A stretch of 64,000 nucleotides of DNA from Caldicellulosiruptor danielii (GTDB taxonomy: Bacteria > Bacillota > Thermoanaerobacteria > Caldicellulosiruptorales > Caldicellulosiruptoraceae). The stretch lies in contig NZ_CP139957.1 in NCBI RefSeq assembly GCF_034343125.1, forward strand, positions 457,001-521,000. Direction: 5' to 3'. The notes below the pieces were generated by a model that did no database searches, was not told the DNA's origin, and saw nothing but the letters and a program-made list of their open reading frames with translations. Below are positions 1 through 8,697 of this stretch, piece after piece (within the stretch, counting starts at the first letter, position 1; each line of letters starts with the position of its first letter). The position numbers and the translations under genes were made by a program.

Positions 1-42
1 AAGCAGTCTCCTAATCCTAAAACATTGTAGAGTTGTTTGTTT

Positions 43-408
43 TGGTGGAGGCGGGGGGATTTGAACCCCCGTCCGAAGGCATCGAACCCCAAACTTCTCC
101 GGGTGCAGTCAGTGTACTTAAACTCTCGGGAAGAAAACGCCCACTGACAGGCTTTTTCTTCCCCAGCCTGAAATTAGTCCCAAAAGTAAGGCTCAGGCCA
201 CCTTACTTTCGGTGCCCCACGTGGGTTGGCGCCCGACTCGGAGGCCGTGGGCACCTCCGGCGGACGTTAGCTGCGCTTTAGGCAGCTAAAGCGAGTTCAG
301 CTTTGTCTGCAGTTATTTTTCTTCTCGGTTTTTTATAGTGGCACCGAGAAAACCACTACCCGCTGTTTGGAATCCGACTGCCCCCGTCGAATTCCAAAAC
401 ACGCCCCC
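43..408 (-). ncRNA. ssrA: tmRNA (transfer-messenger RNA)
   Basis: Rescues ribosomes stalled on mRNAs without stop codons and tags the nascent protein for proteolysis. On the minus strand the 5' end (about 408) reads GGGGGCGTG and the 3' end (43) reads CGCCTCCACCA. The two pair as a 7-bp acceptor stem with one G-U pair, and CCA is encoded. Next to the 3' end is a T-arm (GGGGGTTCAAATCCCCC type). The tag reading frame lies at 278-310 and encodes ADKAELALAA followed by TAA, a typical Ala-Ala-ending degron. Its partner gene smpB is just upstream on the same strand, ending 6 nt before the tmRNA 5' end. A spurious plus-strand reading frame across the RNA is ignored. Confidence 0.97.
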
Positions 409-413
409 TTCCC

Positions 414-896
414 TTATCTTAGATACTCTTTCATTTTCTTTCTTATCTCAAGCTCAGCATCCCTTTTTGCTATTGCCTCACGCTTGTCGTACAGTTTTTT
501 ACCTTTTGCAACTGCAAGCTCTACTTTTATTTTACCTCTTTTAAGGTAAATCTTCAATGGGATTAAAGTGTAACCTTTTTGTTGCACATAACCTGCAAGC
601 CTGTTGATTTCATGTTTGTGCAAAAGAAGTCTCCTGTCTCTCATAGGATCAACATTGAAGATGTTGCCTTTTTCATATGGGCTTATATGCATGTTGTAGA
701 GGAAAACCTCGCCATTTTCCACCCTTGCAAAACTGTCTTTTAAATTTACATGACCAAGCCGAACAGACTTTACTTCAGTGCCTTTTAGCTCAATCCCTGC
801 TTCGATTGTTTCTTCAATGAAGTAATCATGATAGGCTTTGCGGTTTGTTGCAATGACTTTTATGTCGTCTTGTTTGCTTTGATTTTTCTGGGACAT
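414..896 (-). CDS. smpB: SsrA-binding protein SmpB
   Basis: The protein has 160 residues, the usual family length. SmpB binds the tRNA-like domain of tmRNA and delivers it to stalled ribosomes. Family features are visible: an N-terminal [14 protein letters not shown] segment, the [13 protein letters not shown] core, [21 protein letters not shown], and a basic C-terminal tail ([19 protein letters not shown]) that enters the decoding centre. The gene is immediately upstream of ssrA in the same orientation, so the ssrA promoter must lie within the end of smpB or the RNA is processed from a joint transcript. Confidence 0.98.
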   Translation of the reverse strand: MSQKNQSKQDDIKVIATNRKAYHDYFIEETIEAGIELKGTEVKSVRLGHVNLKDSFARVENGEVFLYNMHISPYEKGNIFNVDPMRDRRLLLHKHEINRLAGYVQQKGYTLIPLKIYLKRGKIKVELAVAKGKKLYDKREAIAKRDAELEIRKKMKEYLR

Positions 897-973
897 AGCA
901 CCTTCAGCTCCTGCAAATTATTTCTGTATGGCAACATTTTATTATAATACGATTTTGTTCAAAAATCAATACT

Positions 974-1553
974 TTATTTTTTTTCTACCCTCGAATAGGT
1001 GTAAAGATATTTACCACATATCTCTCCTTTTGTAAGCTTTGTTATAAATGCTTGATTTGCCTCGATTAAACTATCAAATAAATCTTTCTTTTTTTGCTGC
1101 AGATGAAGTATTTTTTCCTCTATTGAATTTTTTGCTATAATCTTAAACGACTGAACAACATTTTTCTGACCCAACCTGTGTGCTCTTGCTGTTGCCTGAC
1201 TTTCAACAGCAGGATTCCACCATGCATCAAAATGAATAACAACGTCTGCACCAGTTATATTAAGTCCAAATCCGCGCTTCCAGCTTGCCCGGGCTACCTT
1301 TATAATCTTCAAAGACAAGCTTCGGATGGCAGCAAATCTGTCTCAGTCTTGTTAATAACAAAAGTATTTTTATTTGGCTTTTTTTCAAATCCCACAGCGT
1401 CTATTTCTTTTTCAATTTTTTCCTTAGCGGAGACTAAAAACTGCTTGTAGATTTTTTCCTGATCGGGGCTCATTGCAACCTGTATGATTGTTTTTATGAG
1501 TTCTGGAAGTTCATTATTCCAATCTTTTGATAGAACTACAGGTTGTAACTTGA
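974..1553 (-). pseudogene. SNF2/Swi2 helicase, C-terminal remnant
   Basis: Only the C-terminal third of an SNF2-type DEAD/H ATPase remains, and it is broken. Reading from 1553 down, one frame gives LQPVVLSKDW, NELPELI and PDQEKIYKQFL. The frame then shifts at an A7 run near 1389; the next frame gives LLTRLRQICCHPKLVFED, a highly typical SNF2 segment. An internal deletion near 1290 then joins it to GFGLNITGADVVIHFD, AWWNPAVESQA, RAHRLGQ and IEEKILHLQQKKKDL (helicase motif VI region). The N-terminal helicase lobe is missing where the IS remnant begins. Not functional; identification of the family is firm. Confidence 0.85.
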
Positions 1554-1632
1554 AGGAATAGTGTAATAAAAAATTCCCCACCCTTTTATTTCCAATCCCA
1601 GTACTTTCAAGCTTTTTAGATTTCCAACTGAG
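1554..1632 (+). mobile_element. Terminal remnant of an IS1634-type element
   Basis: This stretch matches the right end of the complete element at 40377-42338. Both read GAATAGTGTA, then a run containing CACCCTTTTATT, CCAATCCCAGTA, CAAGCTTTTTA and TTTCCAACTGA. It contains the transposase stop codon and the distance to the inverted repeat; the terminal repeat itself is degenerate. It lies exactly between the aldo/keto reductase end and the truncated SNF2 remnant, so an IS-linked deletion probably removed the SNF2 5' part. Confidence 0.8.
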
Positions 1633-1646
1633 AAGGTTAAAAAAAA

Positions 1647-2666
1647 TCAATCTCCTATCTCAGACCTAATGAGCTCAACATTTTTTTCAATCAGGTCAGG
1701 AATGGGAAGGTTGTAAGGACACTTAGTAGCACATACTCCGCATTTAATGCAATTCTTTGCTTTTTGATAAGCATCATAAAACCATCCAGATTTTATTGTT
1801 TGGGGTGGCAATCTCTTTAAAGCTGATTTTGTATGCATAATAACCCATATAGGTATATCCTGAGGGCATGGTTGACAGTAATTGCATCTTCTGCAAAAGT
1901 CCTTTCCCATTTCCTTTCTTATTTTTTCAATTTCTCTTATTTCATCCTCAGTAAGCGGCTTAAGATTTAAAGCAACTTTCACATTTTCTTCTAACTCTTC
2001 TATGGTTTCAATTCCAGGGTCAGGCACAACAAATTCTTTTTGAAGAACATATTTCAATGATAAAGTAGGATTTGGGATTGCACCGCCACCCATGGGTTTC
2101 ATGGCGATTATTCCGATGTCTTTTTGAAGTGCTAACGGGAAAATCTTCTCTTCAACATCTGTTTCAATGATATTGTAACAAAGCTGAATTACATCAAATT
2201 TATCTGTTTCTATTAATTTTTCAAGAACATCAACACTATGGCTTGACGCTGCTATATGGCGTATAAGCCCTTTTTCTTTTGCCTAAACCAATCCCCAATA
2301 TGCACCATCTTCAGACATTACTTTATTAAAGGTATCTATATCATTAACACCGTGCAGCTGATAAATGTCAATCTGATCAACTCCAAGATTTTGTAAGCTA
2401 ATTTCAATATCCTTTAAAATTCCGTCTTTGCTTCTGTTTTGCGATTTGGATGCCAGGTATAATTTTTGATTGATTCCCCTCAAAGCCTTACCAATTTTAA
2501 TTTCACTGTCAGTATAAGCTCTTGCAGTGTCAATTAAATTAATTCCAAGTTCAACAGCTCTTCGAATTACCTTTATAGCAGACTCTTCATCAATTCTTTG
2601 AATAGGAATTCCACCAAATGCTATTGGAAAAACTTTAATATTTGTTCTTCCAAGTCTTCTGTACAT
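1647..2666 (-). pseudogene. Aldo/keto reductase with 4Fe-4S domain, one in-frame amber stop
   Basis: Start 2666 gives MYRRLGRTNIKVFPIAFGG, an aldo/keto reductase TIM-barrel start with the NADPH-family LIDTARAY motif. A TAG at 2283-2285 interrupts WGLV-stop-AKEKGLIRHIA. The frame then continues without shift through IAMKPMGGG to a C-terminal ferredoxin-like part with CRRCNYCQPCP and CIKCGVCATKCP, ligands for two [4Fe-4S] clusters. Without the stop it would have 339 residues, normal for the Fe-S aldo/keto reductases of anaerobes. It begins 1 nt after the ABC exporter stop, so it was the last gene of that operon. A GAG, CAG or AAG to TAG change is the simplest cause; no sign of recoding is visible. 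Confidence 0.9.
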
Positions 2667-2667
2667 A

Positions 2668-4434
2668 TCAATATATATTCCCCCTTACCACTCTATTGTC
2701 TTCGTCAATTAACTGCACAGAACACAAATGATAATAAAGTCCTTTTTTAGCAAAAAGCTCTTCATGCGTGCCCATTTCCACAATTTCACCGTCTTTCAAA
2801 ACTATAATCTTATCTGCCTTTTTTACAGTAGATAACCTGTGAGCAATAATTAAAATTGTCTTTGTACCTGCTAAGTTGTTTATGGCTTCTTGAATTTCTT
2901 TTTCTGTTTCTGTATCAACAGAAGAAGTTGCTTCATCTAAGATTAATATCGGTGCATTTTTCAAAACAGCTCTTGCAATTGCAAGGCGCTGCTTTTGACC
3001 TCCAGAGAGCTTTACTCCTCTTTCACCGATTACTGTGTCATAGCCCTGGGGAAGATTTTGAATAAAGTCGTGTGCACAGGCAATTTTTGCTGCTTGAATT
3101 ATTTCATCCATGGTAGCATTTTCTTTTCCATATGCAATATTTTGAGCAACTGTTCCATTGAATAAAAAAACATCTTGCATTACCATACTGATATTGTCGT
3201 GCAGGGATTTCAAGGTGACGTCCCTTATATCTATATCGTCAATTTTAATTACACCTGAGTTTGGGTCATAAAAACGATTTATAAGATACATGATGGTGGT
3301 TTTTCCAACACCAGTTGGTCCGACAAACGCAACCATTTGCCCTGGCTGAATTTCAAATGAAATATTTTTTAAAACCTGAACCTCTGAATTGTAAGAAAAG
3401 GAAACATTTTCAAAGGTGATTTTGCCTTTGACATTCTTAAGCTCTATAGCATCCGGTTTTTCTTTTATCTCAGACTCTGTTTGAAGAATTTCAAAAACTC
3501 TCTCAGCACCTGCTAAAGCCTGCTGAACGTTTTCAATAACCTGGGAAAGCTGAGTCACTGGCTGATAAAACATGCTAAGATACAGGATAAATCCAACAAT
3601 ATCTTGCACAGGGACTTTTCCACCAAGAGCCATAAGTCCACCAACAGAAACTACTATCACTGTTCCAACAGAGCTTAAAAAACTTACAGTTGGATGAAAT
3701 ACTGCTGAGAGTTTGAGTGCACTCAGAAGTGCGTTAATGTGCCTGTAAATTTTTTCTTTTATTTTTAAAAGCTCTTTTTCCTGCTTGTTGAAGATCTGTA
3801 TTTCACGGATACCAGAGAGATTATCTTGCAAATCAGCGTTTAAATCTGCCAATGCTTTCTGAGCTTCTCTGAAATTTGGCAAAATCTTTTTGGCAAAGAC
3901 CGTGCCGCTTAGGATCAAAAATGGTATGGGAATTAGAGATAGCGCAGCAAGCACAGGGTTTATTATAAATAGGATGCATGCAACACCGAGTATTATAAGA
4001 GAATTTGTAAATAGGTCTGGTACTGCATGAGCAATCAAGACTTCAAAGTTTGCAGTATCATTTACAACTCTTGACATAAGCTGACCTGTTTGTTTGTCTA
4101 CAAAATACCCAAAAGAAAGCTGTTGAAGCTTGCTATAAACCAAAGTTCTCACATGTGCAACTAAATTCCATGCTGCATAGTGTGAAAGATAACTATTTAA
4201 AAACTGAAACACAATCCTTAAAATGTAAGATAGAATCAATATAAGAGAAATGTTAATTATCATTCTTTTTGCATTTGGGTACTTGCTAATATTTGTAATT
4301 ATTCCTGTCAAATCCCTCACAAGCCACGGGCTAAGAAGGTTTAGTGCTGTGATTGCAAGCATACTGATACCAGAGATAACAAGATACTTCCAGTATGGTC
4401 TTGCTATTTTCACAAGTTTTATCAAATACCCCAT
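2668..4434 (-). CDS. ABC-type multidrug/lipid exporter (MsbA/LmrA-like half transporter)
   Basis: The protein has 588 residues: six predicted membrane helices in the first about 310 residues, then a nucleotide-binding domain. The latter shows Walker A GPTGVGKTT (about residues 371-379), Q-loop region MVMQDVFLFNGTV, signature LSGGQKQR (about 477), Walker B ILILDEATS and the switch IIAHRLSTV. It is a half transporter that should work as a homodimer in the cytoplasmic membrane and export lipids, drugs or peptides; the substrate cannot be told from sequence. It lies downstream of cas6 (21-nt gap) and upstream of the broken aldo/keto reductase. Confidence 0.93.
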   Translation of the reverse strand: MGYLIKLVKIARPYWKYLVISGISMLAITALNLLSPWLVRDLTGIITNISKYPNAKRMIINISLILILSYILRIVFQFLNSYLSHYAAWNLVAHVRTLVYSKLQQLSFGYFVDKQTGQLMSRVVNDTANFEVLIAHAVPDLFTNSLIILGVACILFIINPVLAALSLIPIPFLILSGTVFAKKILPNFREAQKALADLNADLQDNLSGIREIQIFNKQEKELLKIKEKIYRHINALLSALKLSAVFHPTVSFLSSVGTVIVVSVGGLMALGGKVPVQDIVGFILYLSMFYQPVTQLSQVIENVQQALAGAERVFEILQTESEIKEKPDAIELKNVKGKITFENVSFSYNSEVQVLKNISFEIQPGQMVAFVGPTGVGKTTIMYLINRFYDPNSGVIKIDDIDIRDVTLKSLHDNISMVMQDVFLFNGTVAQNIAYGKENATMDEIIQAAKIACAHDFIQNLPQGYDTVIGERGVKLSGGQKQRLAIARAVLKNAPILILDEATSSVDTETEKEIQEAINNLAGTKTILIIAHRLSTVKKADKIIVLKDGEIVEMGTHEELFAKKGLYYHLCSVQLIDEDNRVVRGNIY

Positions 4435-4455
4435 TCAATCATCTCCTTAAAAAAC

Positions 4456-5208
4456 TTACTCAATGATTTCAAAAAGCCCAAATCCCTGAGAATTTTTTGA
4501 ACCAAGCCCGCAGTAATATGCCACCTCCATTATTTTTGGGTCTGTTTCAATTGTGTAAAAACCAAGCCATCCTTTTATAGGCGTCTTTTTGAAAAGCATG
4601 GGTTTAAAGTGTACTTTTTCTTCAATCTTTAATGGTTTTAAATCAAATCTGAAGTTTTTTTCATCAAAGTCTTTTATTAGAAGTTTGCATTTTTTCATCA
4701 GGTTTTGAGAAATGAGGTTATAAAACTCATTCTCAAAAGGAGTAAAAAAGTGTTTGTATTCTGAACTTTCATTTCTGATTGTTTTATACACACACATAGG
4801 AGATAACATTTTTATTTTATGAAAACTTGAAAATTTCGGCTTTCTAAGCATGGTTGCAGATGTCACGTACAGTATATTATCTTTTAGATAGATTTGGTCT
4901 TTCTTCAAAAGCCCGGTTGAAAACTTTGTAATAAAATCCTCAACAGGTGAGGAGACTGTAAGTGAAACCCTTTTGTCAAAAACTATCTTTTTGTTTGCAT
5001 CATCACCAACAATTTTAAATGGTCCTTCCAAGCGAGAAAATGAAAAGAGCTTAAAGTTTTTCAAATCAACTTCATAACCCTTGTCATGTAAAAATGTAGC
5101 ATAGATTTTATCGTCAATAGTATTGTATATCATGGACTGAACAAAGTAGTTGTAATGAATGGGAAGTTCTATTGGGTTTTGTGATTCAAAGTCTACTTTA
5201 ATGCGCAA
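4456..5208 (-). CDS. cas6: CRISPR-associated endoribonuclease Cas6
   Basis: The protein has 250 residues and resembles Cas6, the RAMP-fold nuclease that cuts pre-crRNA within repeats in type I and III systems. The C terminus carries the glycine-rich loop GLGSKNSQGFGLFE (about 234-247). Upstream segments such as LSPMCVYK and IKGWLGFYTIE are typical of the second ferredoxin-like fold. The start is TTG at 5208, preceded by AAAGGGG. No other cas gene and no repeat array is visible in the 64 kb, so it is an orphan here. It sits 17 nt after the LacI gene on the same strand, an odd partner. Confidence 0.88.
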   Translation of the reverse strand: MRIKVDFESQNPIELPIHYNYFVQSMIYNTIDDKIYATFLHDKGYEVDLKNFKLFSFSRLEGPFKIVGDDANKKIVFDKRVSLTVSSPVEDFITKFSTGLLKKDQIYLKDNILYVTSATMLRKPKFSSFHKIKMLSPMCVYKTIRNESSEYKHFFTPFENEFYNLISQNLMKKCKLLIKDFDEKNFRFDLKPLKIEEKVHFKPMLFKKTPIKGWLGFYTIETDPKIMEVAYYCGLGSKNSQGFGLFEIIE

Positions 5209-5225
5209 CGTAACAATCCCCTTTC

Positions 5226-6203
5226 TTATGTTGTTTCTCTTTCAATAAGAGAAATAGGCAAAATGTTTTTATTTTCTACTTTTTTGCCTTCTATCAAATT
5301 TATCAGAATTTCAATAGATTTTTTTGCAATTTCTTCTTTATCTTGCCTTATTGTTGTTATAGAAGGTTTATACCATGAAGCTATGTTAATATCATCAAAT
5401 CCTATTATTTTTAAATCATCAGGGACGCGTTTTTTAAAAGCTTCTGCAACTTTGATGGCTGTAATTGCTATCATATCACTGCTTGCAAAAATACCATCGA
5501 TAAATGGATTTTTTTCGAACAGATCATTGATTATTTTTTTATACTCCTCCATATCAAATTTATTTAATTTGGTTTCGACAACAACATGCTCAATTTTATT
5601 TTCAGATACAACTTTTAAAAAGCCATAATATCGATCATTGGCAGGTGTATTTAATTCCAATGGGCCACTAATATGTGCTAAACATTTACACCCTTTTTGG
5701 ATTAATAAATTAGTTGCTAAAACTGCTCCTGTAAAATTATCTGAAGTTATATATGGTATATCATCGGAGAGATATCTATCTAAGGCTACAACTGGAAAAT
5801 TTAGATTTTTATAATCTTCTATATCTAATGTATGGCTTCCCATGATTATCCCATCAACTTGATGCCTTTTTAACATGTTTATATACTCTTTCTCTTTTTT
5901 TGGATTTAAATATGAATTACAAAGTAGAATTTTGTAACCGTTTAAGGAAGCATAATATTCAATATATTTAGTAACTTCAGCAAAAAAAGGGTGGGAGACA
6001 TCAGGAATAATAAGTCCAATAAAATAAGATCTTTTCTTATATAGAGCTCTTGCAATTTCATTTGGTTGATAGTTAAGCTCTTCCATGGCTTTGTAAACCT
6101 TTTTACGAGTCTCTTCACTTATATATCCTCTATTATTTAGAACTCGAGAAACAGTTGTTACAGTAACTCCTGCTCTCTTTGCTACATCCTTTAAACTTGC
6201 CAT
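5226..6203 (-). CDS. LacI-family transcriptional regulator of the sucrose/fructan operon
   Basis: The protein has 325 residues. The N-terminal helix-turn-helix is SLKDVAKRAGVTVTTVSRVLNN with the hinge helix PNEIARAL (about 50-58). A periplasmic-binding-like effector domain follows, with GLIIPDVSHPFFAEV, VDGIIMGSH, GIFASSDMIAI, KIIGFDD and TTIRQD. The start ATG at 6203 has a GGAGG site. It is divergent from the sugar ABC operon at 6442-11000. That intergenic region contains a LacI-type palindrome (6358-6377) overlapping the operon's -35 box, so it is most likely that operon's repressor, released by sucrose, fructose or a phosphate ester. Confidence 0.93.
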   Translation of the reverse strand: MASLKDVAKRAGVTVTTVSRVLNNRGYISEETRKKVYKAMEELNYQPNEIARALYKKRSYFIGLIIPDVSHPFFAEVTKYIEYYASLNGYKILLCNSYLNPKKEKEYINMLKRHQVDGIIMGSHTLDIEDYKNLNFPVVALDRYLSDDIPYITSDNFTGAVLATNLLIQKGCKCLAHISGPLELNTPANDRYYGFLKVVSENKIEHVVVETKLNKFDMEEYKKIINDLFEKNPFIDGIFASSDMIAITAIKVAEAFKKRVPDDLKIIGFDDINIASWYKPSITTIRQDKEEIAKKSIEILINLIEGKKVENKNILPISLIERETT

Positions 6204-6357
6204 TTTTATTATCTACCTCCATATCTTATTTTATCATTAATTCGCATTAATTTTAAATTTATTAATCAAATTTTTGTTGGCTCAGCAGTGATAGTGTAGC
6301 AATTACCTCATCAATATTAACAAAATCTGGTTTATGCAAATATCACTAAAATTTTTG

Positions 6358-6398
6358 TATGTCAACCGCTTGACATATGACTAAAAGTGATATATACT
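6358..6398 (+). promoter_or_regulatory. Promoter with LacI-type operator for the GH32 operon
   Basis: TTGACA at 6370-6375 and TATACT at 6393-6398 are separated by 17 nt, a near-consensus sigma-A promoter. An inverted repeat TATGTCAA-ccgc-TTGACATA (6358-6377) has perfect 8-nt arms and a CG-containing centre, as is usual for LacI-family operators. Its right arm contains the -35 box, so bound repressor would exclude RNA polymerase. Confidence 0.85.
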
Positions 6399-6441
6399 TA
6401 AACTAAATTAAATTTTAATTTCAATGGAGGGTGGTTTTTTG

Positions 6442-7743
6442 ATGAGTTTAAAAAAATTTTTATCAACGATGATAGGTGTTGTGTTAATTTTCATTTTAGT
6501 TTTTGGTATTTATTCATTGAACATTACTGTTTCAAAAGCAGGATCTAAAAAGGTAAAAATAACTTTGATGAGTACAAAAGGTGAAATTAATTCTCAGTTA
6601 GAAGAAGTAGCAAAAAGTTTTTCCAAAACTTATCCTAATGTGAATTTAGAGATTATTCCTGTTGGTGCAGGTCAGTCACCTTTTGAAAAACTCTCGACAA
6701 TGTATGCATCTGGTAATGCACCAAGTATTTCTATGATTGATCCTTCAGATGTAGCAAAATTTAAAAGTTACTTTTTAAATCTTACAAAAGAAAAATGGGT
6801 AAAAGACGCGATAAATGGCACTTTGGATGATATTACATTTAATGGTCAAGTTATGGGGTTTCCTTTTGCTATTGAAGGCTATGGGCTTATTTACAATAAA
6901 CAAGTAATTGAAAAAACAATAGGGAAATTTAATCCTTCAACAATAAAAACAAGAAATGATTTAGAGAACCTATTTAAAAGACTTCAACAAAAGAAAGTTA
7001 CACCTATTTTAATATCACCTTTGGATTGGTCTTTGGGGGCCCATTATCTTGGCATAGCTTATGGTGCTCAGTCAAAAGATATGCAAAAGAATTATGAATT
7101 TATTAAAAAATTAAAAACAGGAAAAGTAAATTTGCAAACAAATAAGGTATTTAACGGTTTGTTAGATACATTTGATATGCTTAGAAAGTACAATTATCTA
7201 AAGAATTCGCCTTTGGCTGGAACATACGAGCAAGGACCACAATTATTAGCAAATGGAAAAGTTGCTTTTTGGTTCATGGGTAACTGGGCATGGCCACAAA
7301 TAAAAGATGCAAATCCACAGAGTAGCGAGTATGGATTTTTACCAGTACCAATAAGCAATGATCCAAATGACTTTTATAACAAAGCAATTGTTGCTGGTCC
7401 ATCTAAAATCCTTTGTATTGATGCTAAGAATAATAGTAAAGCTCAGCAGTCAGCCGCAAAGCAATTTTTGAATTGGCTTGTTTATAATTCTGATGGACAA
7501 AAAGCATGGGTTTATACTTTAAGCATAATTCCACCTTTTAAAAATATTAATTTAACTCCAAATGATCCTCTTGCAAAATCAATTATTAGTTACTTAAAAG
7601 AAGGTAGAACTTTTAGAACTCCTATTTTACCTTCTGATCATTGGCCTAAAGTAGGTGCTTCTATGCAAAAATACTTAGCAGGTATAATTAAACGTTCACA
7701 ATTATATACAGAAATAAAAAATTATTGGTTAACAGTAAAATAA
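6442..7743 (+). CDS. Extracellular sugar-binding lipoprotein-type component of ABC importer (family 1)
   Basis: The protein has 433 residues. An earlier in-frame ATG at 6424 overlaps the ribosome site GGAGGGTGG (6426-6434), so 6442 is the better start. N-terminal KKF..., a hydrophobic run (GVVLIFILVFGIYSLNI) and a short Ala-rich end form a signal peptide; no lipobox cysteine is obvious. The mature part is a family 1 solute-binding protein (EINSQLEEVAKSFSKTYPNVNLEI, KVAFWFMGNWAW, SAAKQFLNWL). It heads an operon with two permeases and a GH32 enzyme, so sucrose or fructo-oligosaccharides are the likely ligands (inference). No ATPase is encoded; a shared MsmK-type ATPase elsewhere is expected. 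Confidence 0.92.
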   Translation: MSLKKFLSTMIGVVLIFILVFGIYSLNITVSKAGSKKVKITLMSTKGEINSQLEEVAKSFSKTYPNVNLEIIPVGAGQSPFEKLSTMYASGNAPSISMIDPSDVAKFKSYFLNLTKEKWVKDAINGTLDDITFNGQVMGFPFAIEGYGLIYNKQVIEKTIGKFNPSTIKTRNDLENLFKRLQQKKVTPILISPLDWSLGAHYLGIAYGAQSKDMQKNYEFIKKLKTGKVNLQTNKVFNGLLDTFDMLRKYNYLKNSPLAGTYEQGPQLLANGKVAFWFMGNWAWPQIKDANPQSSEYGFLPVPISNDPNDFYNKAIVAGPSKILCIDAKNNSKAQQSAAKQFLNWLVYNSDGQKAWVYTLSIIPPFKNINLTPNDPLAKSIISYLKEGRTFRTPILPSDHWPKVGASMQKYLAGIIKRSQLYTEIKNYWLTVK

Positions 7744-7753
7744 TTAGAAATAA

Positions 7754-7791
7754 AAAGAAGGATAGTAGATTAAAGTCTGCTGTCCTTCTTT
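7754..7791 (+). terminator. Hairpin between binding-protein and permease genes
   Basis: Arms 7754-7769 and 7776-7791 form a 16-bp stem (two G-U pairs) with a 6-nt loop, followed by a moderately T-rich run. It probably acts as a partial terminator or 3' stabiliser that gives more binding protein than permease. A similar hairpin occurs at the same place in the second sugar operon (13298-13342). Confidence 0.8.
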
Positions 7792-7821
7792 AATTCTTCT
7801 TTGTTATGAGGAGGATAGCTA

Positions 7822-8697
7822 ATGAAGAATAAGGCAAAAAATGCAATTAATTATATAATTTTTGCTGGTATAACGACTATGGTATTTTTAACAGTTGTGA
7901 TTATTCCTTTCTTGTACGGGGTTTATTTAACTTTAACTGATTGGAATGGTATTGAAGCTACAAAAAAGTATGTAGGTATTAGGAATTATATTTCGATTTT
8001 AAATGATTCTACTTTTTTATATTCCTTCACATTAACTCTAAAATATGTTTTTTTTAGTGTTTTGTTTATTAATCTTATAGCTTTTTCATTGGCTTATTTA
8101 TTAACAAGCGGGATAAAGGGTCAAAATGTCTTCAGAATTGCACTTTTCACTCCAAATTTAATAGGTGGTATTGTATTAGGGTTTATATGGCAATTTATTT
8201 TTAATAATACCTTACCTTATATTGGTCAAAAAATAGGACTTGGGTTGATAAGTAATTCATGGTTAGCAAGTCCTCAGAAGGCTTTTTGGGCGTTAGTGAT
8301 TGTAACAGTGTGGCAATATTCTGGCTATATGATGATGATTTATATAGCTGGGCTTGTTGGAATACCTCAAGATATAATTGAGGCATCAACTATAGACGGA
8401 GCAGGTCAATTAACAAGGATTACCAGAATAATATTGCCCTTATTAGCACCTTCTTTTACAGTATCTGTATTTTTGTCTTTACAAAGAAGTTTCATGGTTT
8501 ATGATTTAAATCTTGCTCTTACAAAAGGAGGTCCATTTAGAAGTACTGAACTTGTATCAATGCACGTTTATAGCGAAGCATTTCTATCCCAAAATTATGG
8601 AAGTGGTCAAGCAAAAGCTATAATATTGTTTATTACAGTTGCCATTATAACTTCGATCCAGGTATACCTTAGTAAAAAAGCAGAGGTGGAAGCTTAA
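7822..8697 (+). CDS. Sugar ABC transporter permease (MalF/UgpA type)
   Basis: The protein has 291 residues and about six membrane helices. The cytoplasmic EAA loop reads EASTIDGAGQLTRITRIILPLLAP (about 190-213), the site that docks the ATPase. It starts at ATG 7822 with GAGGAGG upstream and ends immediately before the next permease (ATG 8698), so translation is probably coupled. It forms the import channel with the next protein for the sugar bound by the 6442 product. Confidence 0.94.
   Translation: MKNKAKNAINYIIFAGITTMVFLTVVIIPFLYGVYLTLTDWNGIEATKKYVGIRNYISILNDSTFLYSFTLTLKYVFFSVLFINLIAFSLAYLLTSGIKGQNVFRIALFTPNLIGGIVLGFIWQFIFNNTLPYIGQKIGLGLISNSWLASPQKAFWALVIVTVWQYSGYMMMIYIAGLVGIPQDIIEASTIDGAGQLTRITRIILPLLAPSFTVSVFLSLQRSFMVYDLNLALTKGGPFRSTELVSMHVYSEAFLSQNYGSGQAKAIILFITVAIITSIQVYLSKKAEVEA

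Noticed and set aside
33-281. Plus-strand reading frame of 82 codons
   Set aside because: It lies over the tmRNA on the other strand.
2283-2285. Pyrrolysine or other recoding of the amber codon
   Set aside because: No supporting gene or RNA element is visible, and other genes nearby carry ordinary nonsense mutations.
4456-6203. CRISPR array near cas6
   Set aside because: No regularly spaced repeats were found on either side or elsewhere in the window.
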